64,000 nt of DNA. It comes from Earliella scabrosa (Eukaryota > Basidiomycota > Agaricomycetes > Polyporales > Polyporaceae). The position numbers and the translations under genes were made by a program. Shown one piece after another: positions 56,698 to 64,000 of the stretch. The notes beneath the pieces were generated by a model, which had not been told where the DNA came from, did no database searches, and was given only the letters and a program-made list of their open reading frames with translations. Each line of letters begins with the position of its first letter. Positions within the stretch are counted from its first letter, which is position 1. The stretch lies in assembly GCA_022605405.1 (NCBI GenBank), contig JABYQQ010000006.1:1-64000 (forward strand), read 5' to 3'.

Positions 56698-57041
56698 CCA
56701 AAACCAGCGTCGCCCGCCCGCCCGTGGGTGGTGTGCCCGGATCACGGCTACTCCCGGCCGACGCCCAACCGAGGGAAAGTCACCAGGGCGTCGTGTACTC
56801 ACAACCTCGTCTCTCACATTTTGCCGTCAAACTGCTTGGATTTCTGTCAGGCGCAGTGTTGGTATCGTTTTGGCTAACTCTGAGTGTCGCTGAAGGCTCT
56901 CAAAGCCTCTACTTGCCACTTTCCAGCTTCAGACGCCGTACGCCGAGTCGGATTGAGGAGAGCGCTAGCGGGCCGGAACAAGCTTAGCCGTGATCCGGAC
57001 ACACACCCCGCGAGTGGGCGGGCGACGCTGGTTTTTGAGAT
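56698..57041. repeat. Foldback element with ~60 bp inverted repeats
   Basis: 56698-56760 (aaaaccagcgtcgcccgccc ... ccggatcacggct) is repeated in reverse complement at about 56975-57041. The arms differ by several substitutions. The 200 bp between them has no coding potential. The structure resembles a miniature inverted-repeat element; I could not identify target-site duplications. Confidence 0.75.
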
Positions 57042-57762
57042 AGCTGGTAAGTACTTCAAGTTCTGGCATGTTACTAACCGTTGACGCCGAGGCTCGGTAT
57101 CAGCCGAACAAGTTGATATGGCGTAATCTGAACGTTGAACGGCTAAATGGTCCGTTGCACAAATGAAAAATCTTTCAAGCTATCCCGAAAATTTTCCTTC
57201 TCAAGTAAAGCCACTTCCCACAAAGCAAAGGCATGACAATTCACTACAGAAAATGCACTACAAAAGGATACAATCTCAATGAAACAATGCGTACCCAGGC
57301 ATGAGATTGCTATGGGAGTGGTGGAGCATAGAAGATGATTAGGCTGCCGCCCGACACCCAGTCGTCCACAGGCGGAGTCGGGGACTGGCGCTTGCCGCCG
57401 TTACGAAACCCTGGTGCGACGTGCGAAAGAATCCTCCGCCTGTGAGTCCTTCCTTCGGATGCTGAAGGATTAACGTTCGCGAAGCGAGAACGCTCGTTCA
57501 TCGCTTCGCGAACAGTAAACCATCCGCGTAAATGCATGTAGTGAGAGTGCGTATTGCATAGACATGCAGGAGCGCAAAGTGCGCACAACAGGTATGGGCA
57601 ATGGCTGTCCGGCTCGGCGATCTGATAACGCGCGTGCGCGGCGGGGCATGCGCTGCCTCATGTACCCCGCCCTTCCAGCCCTCCTCGCTCTCTCTTTCAC
57701 TCTCTCATACGCTCTAAACACCACTCCAAGCTCTCAAACAACACTCTTACAGTTTCGTAACC
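57042..57762. other. AT-richer spacer and leader of the modular gene
   Basis: 57130-57300 is unusually AT-rich for this window. A minus-strand frame ending at 57310 (SPTPPVDDWVSGGSLIIF) could be the end of a gene on that strand but I could not extend it. 57660-57762 is a CT-rich leader (ctcgctctctctttcactctctc) before the ATG at 57763. Confidence 0.35.
57475..57513. repeat. Perfect 13 bp inverted repeat
   Basis: GTTCGCGAAGCGA (57475-57487), 13-base spacer, TCGCTTCGCGAAC (57501-57513). Unrelated in sequence to the H palindromes. It lies about 250 bp upstream of the modular-exon gene. Confidence 0.9.
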
Positions 57763-58687
57763 ATGTCTGACAACGGGCAGAACAATGCTAAGGTATGTAT
57801 CTCGCGGTCCCTAATCGTCGGGGTCGTCTTTGCAAAGACAACCCCGTCCTCGTCCGATCCCGGTAGAGTTCATTTCACATCGCGAATGCGCGTCTCCTGT
57901 TCTCACCGCGTTTTCGTTCGGTATGCAGCGCCAGGAGGGGGCCCAGGCGGGCGCGCGGTCCGCTGACACGCCTGCTGGTACCGAGCTTCAGAACGAACAG
58001 GGGTCCGCTGGCGTAGAGGGGGAGAACGTCGCGGCTGCTGCCGGTGGCAAGGTGGGTGCGCTTGTTTGATGTCTGCGACAGCTGTCTTCAACGGGTTTCC
58101 AGAAGGCCAAAGGACGCAAGCCGGCCGGTGAGAAGAAGCAGTCGTCCAAGGAGGTTGAAGGGGAGGATGCCGAAGGGGCTGGCGGTGGCAAGGTGCGTCC
58201 GCTGTTCCGTTCCCCGTCCGCCGCGCAATCGACATTCGTTCAGAAGGCGAAAGCAATCAAGCCTCCCGCCGGGAGCAACGCCAATCCGTCTGAGGACGTC
58301 GACATGGTCGATAACTCTAGCGCGGTCTGTCGGGTTCTTCTTTGGAATTTTCTCTCTGTCGCACTTATCATCGTGCCAGAAACAAACCAAGACGAAAGCC
58401 AAGAAGAAAACTAAAGAGAGCGAGCGCCAGGACGCCGGTGGGGTACAGGACGTCGAGATGGTCGATGCGGGGCCAAAGGTCTGTCGGCATCCGTCGTCCG
58501 TGTGTCATGTCTCGCGCGCTGACCGTTCTCCCAGAAGAAGACCAAGGCAAATGCCGGCACGAAGGGCAAGAAGAAAGCGGAGGCGAGCGAGCGTGAGGAC
58601 TCTCCTGGACAGGTCCAGGACGTGGAGATGGTCGATGTCACCTCCAAGGTTCGTCGGGAGCATGTTTGTCGAGTCGTCGCTCAGTGA
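57763..58687 (+). CDS. Lysine-rich protein from repeated exon modules, 191 aa
   Basis: Exons 57763-57792, 57929-58051, 58103-58192, 58244-58324, 58380-58478 and 58535-58687 join in frame. Every internal exon is a multiple of three and every intron is phase 0, with 51-56 nt introns after the first. From the third exon on, each starts with a basic cluster (KAKGRK, KAKAIK, KQTKTKAKKK, KKTKANAGTKGKKK), and the later ones end with an acidic DVDMVD or DVEMVD motif before the donor. So the gene grew by duplication of an exon-plus-intron module. The last exon could be spliced once more (36 nt to a TGA), but such a short intron is unlikely, so I read through. No known domain; the charge pattern suggests a nuclear or nucleic-acid-associated protein. 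A CT-rich leader precedes the ATG. Confidence 0.75.
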
Positions 58688-59384
58688 GTGAGGAGGGTTG
58701 TCTGAGCGTTGCAAATGTGTAAACGCGCCCATCGGGCGAAACTGTACTATATGAGCTCGGAGGCTGTCCTTGCATGTCCTTGAATGTAATCCTATCAGTG
58801 GACGTCGACCTGTTGGCACTGGCGTAAACCTCCATACGACGCGTACGCAATAGGGTGGCAGCTGCCACATTGCCATATGTCCGGATCCTCTTGCGTTTAT
58901 GAGTTCGGCTGGGTTGATCCCAGTCAATCGGACATGGCAACTGCGCAGAGACAGCATAACTCATCCCATTCTAAGATTGAGAGCGCTGTTCTCAGCTCAT
59001 GCAGGCCGCATCACTTGATGTCGTGTATGTTAGCCGGGGAATGGGAACGAGGACAGGGCATGACTGCATCGTGTGGAACAGTGGAAGACGAAGCAAACGG
59101 CATAAAGCAAGTCGTGTTGATAGTGAACGGCATCTAACGACCTTCATAAGCGGGAATACGGAGGTAGGTAAGAAGTAAACCTGGTAAGCCGGGCGTTTTA
59201 CAGGGAGATAAACAGAGATTTGAAGGCGCTCCCGACCCGACCGGCGCGCCACCGCGTCAAGTGCTCGGGAAATTGAACTGTCCGCTCCCAACGCTTTCCC
59301 CCTCTTCCACGACCTCCTGTCACCTAGCACCTCCCCGCCCGTCGCGCCCGCTCTTCTCTCCCTTCCTCCCTCCCCGGCCTAGCG
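58688..59384. other. Spacer between the modular gene and the sirtuin
   Basis: No gene seen. The last 150 bp are strongly C/T-rich (ctttccccctcttccacgacctcc...), consistent with the sirtuin leader. Confidence 0.4.
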
Positions 59385-62128
59385 ATGACGGCTTTCCTCC
59401 CGCTGGAGGCGGCCACGCCGTTGCCGCCATCGCCAGCGTTCCTTGTTCCCTCCCCAGACCCAGTCAGCCACATGAAACGGGTCATCAAGGCCGTCCTTAA
59501 GGCGCGACGCATAGCAGTTGTCTGCGGTGAGTCCAGGCGATGGTCGACGTTCCCGCGCGATGCTGACGAGCTGCGTGCGGTTGTTATAGGTGCCGGTATC
59601 TCTGTGAATGCTGGTATACCCGACTTCCGATCCTCGGAAGGACTGTTCCAGTCGTTGAAGAAGGACCATCCGACGCTGAGCTCGGGGAAGGACCTCTTTG
59701 ACGCATCGGTGTTCAACGTGAGTCCTCGATTTGTGTGTGGAGGTGGTTGCCGGGGAGGGCATGTTTGCGGCAATTTGCCCTGGCTCGACGACGAGCTCGC
59801 GCGCCATGCGCCATCGCGAGATACCGCACGGAAGTGACGTGGTGAGGCTGGCTATGCAAGAAGAAGTCATGCTCCCTTACGAGGCCACCTGCGGCCGGGC
59901 CACACTTGACTACAGTCAACCGCGTGGTCAGACGCATACTACCGCCCGGTGGTGGGAAGTTCTGAGAGCTTCTCGTGTTGTCAGCGTTGACCCTGCAGAC
60001 TGTTATGCACCGTGATAGTGTGTACGTCGCTGGTGAGCTCCTGAGCGAGCTACTGTCTCCTAAGTTCTTGTGTTTGAGGCAACTACTGCCCAGCATAGAA
60101 CGCCCCTTATGTTCCCGCATATCGCAAAGATGTAGTCCCTCGAGTGCCCCTCGAGTGCGCCCTACAATTTCAAACTCTACGTCTTCAATCTGGAGTATGG
60201 GGCGAATAACTCATCGACGAATACAGTCCGAAGATACCACGTCGCTATTCTGCCAAATGATAGCCCAACTCTCCCAACTATCGGAATATGCCCAGCCCAC
60301 GGCGTTTCATCGGTTCCTTCGAGTTCTGGACGACCGGCGACGCCTTCTCCGAGTATACACGCAAAACATTGACGCTCTGGAGGAGAAATCAGGCCTCACA
60401 TTCGGAGTGCCGGAGGTCGAGGGTAAGCGGTACAAGCCTCGTTCTGCTAAAGGAAAGGCGGCGGCCGTTGATGCGCCTGCTCCTGCTGCGCCCGCCACCG
60501 ATGAACCGTCGACAAGCCGACTGCCATCACCCCCTGTGGAAACGCCCAAGTGCATACCCCTCCACGGCACCTTGCAGCTCATGCATTGCCAAACCTGCAG
60601 ACACTCGTATCCCCTGCGAGACTTCATCGATTCCCTGACATCGGGCACTCCTCCTGACTGTCCGCAATGCACCGCGCTGGAGGCGACGCGACAACTGATC
60701 GGGAAGCGGTCTAGAGGTGTCGGGCGGCTACGCCCGAGCGTCGTACTCTATAACGAAGACCACAAGGACGGGGAGGAGGTCGGCGACGTCGTCCGGAAGG
60801 ACCTCATGAGAAGCTCGAAGGGCAAAGGTCGCGCGGGAGCAGACTTGCTCCTGGTGGTGGGCACGAGTCTGCGGGTTCCTGGGACGAAGCGCATTGTGCG
60901 CGAGTTCTCCAAGGCCGTCCGCTCCCGGCATGCTGCGATGAACACCCCTGCCGACAAGCCCTCAACGTCTGCCCACGGTCTCGTGACTCCCACGCCGTCG
61001 ACCCGCCGTTCTCCCGCCGAGGACGAGGAGCCCCCGGTGCGGACTATTTATCTCAACCTGGACTTTCCGGTGCCTACGAGGGAGTGGGAGGGGGTGTTTG
61101 ACGTCTGGATGCGAGGGGACGCGCAGGAGTTTGCCCGCATGGTGCACGAGGAGCTGGAGCGGGAGGAGCAGGCGAAGGAGGCTGTCAAGGAGCGGAGGAG
61201 ACGAAAGGAGGAGGCTGCTGCAGAGGTGGCGAGGCAGGCGGAGGAGCAGGAGCGGGCGCAGGCGGCGCAGGGCGACAGGCAGGGTGGGTCTGGGCAGACG
61301 AAGAAGGGGAAGAAGCGGAAAGAGCAACCGAGCTCTGAGAATGGGGAGAAGGTGCAGATGCAGCCGGCGAAGAAACGCAAGATGGGCGGTCCGCCGCTCT
61401 CCCCGGTCTCACCGCCGTCCAAGTCTCGACACAAGGATCATGGCAAGGAGAAGATAAAAGGGACGGCGAAGGCTCGGCGGCGCGACGAGACATTGCTGCC
61501 CACTCCTCCAAACTCGGAGGATGATCCTCAGAGGCTGGTCATCAAGGTTCCGGCGCGCCTTCCGAGACCCGAAGTCGTCATTACCACACCTGTCAAGAGG
61601 AACCGCCAAGTGTACGAGCCTAGTTCGTCCCCGTTGTCGTCTCCACCATCTTCGCCCCCGGTTCTATCCAGAGTTCCCAGTACATCGACCGAAGTCTCTT
61701 CCCCGCCTCATTCTGACCGTGCCCACTCGTACTACGACATGTCGGGGATGAGCAACACTTTGAGTGATATCTCCATGTCACCATCTCCTTCACCTCTGCT
61801 CTCGCATCCGACTACCCCTCGTAAAGTCGCACCCAGTCTCAGCTGCGTTACGCGCATGCCTTCCTCGCCTCTAACACCGACCTCGTCCTCCTCCCAAGAG
61901 CCATCCCCTCCACACACGCCAGCACAGGCCCAGCCCAAGCGACGCAAGACTTCGCATGTTGCGAGAGGCGATCCTGGCAAGGCATGGCTTGCACATCGCT
62001 CTGGCTCGCGGCCCCAACTGCGTCTCCACCGTTACGCCGTGGACGACTCTGATAGAAGCGCCTATGCGTACGAGGGCGAGCCCGAATCCCGCTGGCCCGA
62101 GTTGTACGTTTGGACAGTGCCTGGATAG
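59385..62128 (+). CDS. NAD-dependent deacetylase, Hst3/Hst4-type sirtuin
   Basis: Three exons (59385-59526, 59590-59717, 60227-62128) give 723 aa. Sirtuins remove acyl groups from lysines using NAD; the Hst3/Hst4 branch acts in the nucleus on histone H3 K56. Visible core: GAGIS (about 48-52), IPDFRS, YTQNID (134-139), catalytic His203 in PLHGTLQ, zinc ligands Cys211/214 and Cys235/238, PSVVLYNE and GTSLRVPGTKRI. Then comes an unusually long C-terminal extension of about 350 residues: a charged coiled-coil-like stretch (ELEREEQAKEAVKERRRRKE), basic clusters (KKGKKRKE, AKKRKMGG) and a Ser/Pro-rich tail. An insert between YTQNID and the catalytic His (about 160-195) is also family-typical. The second intron is 509 bp, about ten times the local norm. 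The frame is intact. Confidence 0.9.
59718..60226 (+). other. Oversized 509 bp intron in the sirtuin gene
   Basis: The donor GTGAGT and acceptor ATACAG join exons in phase 0 and restore the expected sirtuin sequence (DASVFN/SEDTTSLF). Other introns here are 50-65 nt. The extra 450 bp has no recognisable gene; an inserted repeat is likely. Confidence 0.7.
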
Positions 62129-62359
62129 GACCACCGTAGACGTTTTCGCTGAGTATACCCAGTGACATCCATATCTCCCACCGCGCCCCATCCACACGCC
62201 GCATTGTATGCTGGCGACACATCGCTATGCTGTGTATACATATACATATACGCATCGACAGGGTTAGGGCAAGAGCACGCTCGGCCACACTTCGGATACT
62301 TCACCGTGACGTACCTGGATCGCGGTGAGTTCCCTGGCTACGGGGACGTGATGTTGCCA

Positions 62360-63550
62360 GGCTGACGGCGTGCGTCTAGAGGCTCGTTCGCTCGTCCAAG
62401 CGCCTTGACGTTCGTCCTCGACAGGACCTGCGGAAGCGTCCGACATGCGCACGAGTGTGAGTATGGCCAGAGAGAGCGGAAAGGGGGGAAGAGGGCGACG
62501 GCCGTGAGTCCTGAATGCTGAGTCAGGAGGTGTTCCAGCCGTCTTGCTCACTTCCGGGCTTGCTCGCAGTCGACGTCCTGACTGTCGGGTTGTCGTCCTA
62601 GCTGCGCATCCGCGCGCACGCGGAAGCAAGTGCAAGGCCTTCACCATCGCATACCAGAGTTCCGTGAGTCCGGCTGAGTACCAGAGCGCAAGCTCGAGAG
62701 GCTCACGGTGTGTCCCTCGGAGCTCATTCGCTCAGATGAGCGTCTCGATGTTGTTCTCGGCGGAAGGATCCACTGCGCTCAAGAGCACAAGTCTGGCAGC
62801 CGGTCTTCAGTGTCGGACACGCGGAGCGCTGAGCGAGCGTCGGACATGTGCGCGAGGGCGAGTGCTGCATAGCTCAGAGACAGTTCGGTGAGAGGATAAC
62901 GTCGGCTGTGCGCTGTGCTGTTGACTCACCTTCCGTCCTCCTCTTCCCCTCCTCAGCTTGGCATCCCAGCTCCGCGTTGGCATTCCGGTTGTCCGTCCGT
63001 CCGTCCGTCCGTCTGCACGCGCAAGAGCGAGCCGAGGCTCGCTTCCCATGCTCCACTGACGGCCACGCCGTACCTGGATCCCAGCAAGTGACGCAGCCGC
63101 GATGGGGCGACGCTCACGGCGTGTTTGGGGGCTTCATCCGCTCGTTCGAGTGTGTTGATGTTCGCCCTGGACAGAAGAGCTCGCCGAGCTCGAGCAAGGA
63201 AGACTGACGTCCGCTCTCGAGTGTCGGCAGCCCGGAGCTCTGAGCAGCGTCGCTGGAAGGGGTCGGACATGGGCACGGACGCAGGGACGTAATGAGAGAA
63301 ATGGAGAACGCGGCGGTCGAGGCCGAAGGTCAAGTTTGGTGAGTCGTCCTCGCGTCGCAGGTGTGCTGCGGGTTCCTCACATGCAGGCTTGCTCGCAGTC
63401 GATGTCCTGGCGTCGTATCCCGGGTTCGCGTCCCGGCTGCTTGTTATGCCCCGCATTTGCGTCAAGAGCAGCTGAAGACGCACCTTCCGATGAGCGCCTT
63501 TGCCTATGAGAACGCGAGGTCACAGTCCTGATCACGTCCTCCTAGGCCTT
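62360..63550. repeat. Degenerate ~350-420 bp tandem repeat
   Basis: At least three copies share an ordered set of motifs: gctcgttcgctcg/gctcattcgctcag/gctcgttcgag, then gttcgtcctcgacagg-type, (g)cg(t)cggacatg(c/t/g)gcacgag-type, and gcttgctcgcagtcgacgtcctg (62563 and 63390). Coding frames here overlap on both strands and are probably spurious. Confidence 0.7.
62986..63012. repeat. (TCCG)n microsatellite
   Basis: Five to six perfect copies of the tetranucleotide within the degenerate repeat array. Confidence 0.95.
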
Positions 63551-64000
63551 CGGAAGGTCGTCCCAGTCCGCGCGCGCTGCCGTCTCGGTGCGGACGGCTG
63601 GACTTGCATGCCGGCTTCTGAGCGTGCAGAGAGGCGTAGCCGGAAGCATTGCATGCGTGTGCGCATGCTGGGATGGCAAAAACTTGCGGAGAGGGCAAGC
63701 GTCAGGCCGAGACGGCGCTCAGCTCGATTCAGGATTAACTCACTGGGCTTCCGGAACGATGACGGCGGGTGACGGCTCCGCGAGGACGTGGGGTGTCCTG
63801 GGCTTCTGCACGTCGTCCTCGCCGTCGAGAGCCGCGTTCCTGCAGCGTCGCGTTGCCATTGTTACCATACGAGCAAAGGCGTGCAAGGGAGGGATATGGA
63901 GAGCGAGGAGAGGGTGGAACGAGCAGACAAGATGGTGAGTTGCGACCGTCTTCAGTGCGCACGGCCCGCTCATCATTCCGCTATGCTGCAGACGACGGCC
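63551..64000. other. Right edge, no recognisable gene
   Basis: Short overlapping frames only; probably a further diverged copy of the array to the left. Confidence 0.4.

Noticed and set aside
63370..63440. tRNA gene suggested by cccgggttcgcgtcccgg
   Set aside because: A T-arm-like hairpin exists, but no acceptor stem partner lies at the right distance, and the sequence is part of the degenerate repeat array.
1..64000. Autonomous retrotransposon, Helitron or DNA transposon
   Set aside because: I found no reverse transcriptase, integrase, RepHel or DDE-transposase motif, although gene-fragment chimeras would suit capture by such elements.

Overview
The window looks like a nuclear segment from a basidiomycete fungus, probably an Agaricomycete (a polypore-type genome would fit). 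The support is many 50-60 nt GT-AG introns, high GC, pyrimidine-rich 5' leaders, and recognisable fungal proteins: a Hst3/Hst4-type sirtuin, ROT1, an RPO41 N-terminus, PMS1, PSD2, an SRPK-like kinase and a cyclophilin. Gene density is low and much of the DNA is repeat-derived or decayed. The placement is inferred from gene content and gene structure; no rRNA or mitochondrial marker is present.

Layout. 0.8-14.1 kb holds two chimeric, mutated relics on the minus strand: a cyclophilin 5' part running into the 3' part of a LENG1-like gene, and a PSD2-type phosphatidylserine decarboxylase fragment running into the 3' two thirds of PMS1. About 6 kb between them has no recognisable gene. 14.8-26.3 kb is the most striking region. 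It is a tandem duplication of a two-gene unit, A (+) converging on B (-), with B1 and A2 divergent over a 336 bp shared promoter. All four full-length genes (742, 693, 332 and 330 aa) carry the same incomplete PHD-type zinc finger and end in a conserved Cys-x3-His tail. Their exon lengths are almost identical between paralogues. GC-rich palindromes lie in the A-B 3' intergenic spaces. A third unit is truncated.

26.5-51 kb is mostly decayed: an unrecognised relic, minisatellites, an SRPK-like kinase relic, a 354 bp dispersed duplication, a ROT1 pseudogene, an XPA-C-like gene with a frameshift, and a broken acidic-protein gene. 51.0-53.5 kb has a small Thr-rich secreted protein gene and an RPO41 N-terminal fragment that stops before the polymerase domain. 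At 54.4-56.1 kb a second divergent pair (C/D, unrelated to A/B in most of its sequence) is followed by three more copies of the same palindrome found near A/B. 57.8-62.1 kb has two intact genes: a small lysine-rich protein built from repeated phase-0 exon modules, and a 723 aa sirtuin. The last 1.6 kb is degenerate tandem repeat.

Overall, copies of conserved housekeeping genes here are broken, while the lineage-specific genes (A/B, C/D, the modular-exon gene, the Thr-rich protein) keep clean open frames and splice sites. That pattern suits an accessory or fast-evolving compartment. The best candidate for an undescribed system is the A/B zinc-finger family with its palindromes, shared with the C/D locus.
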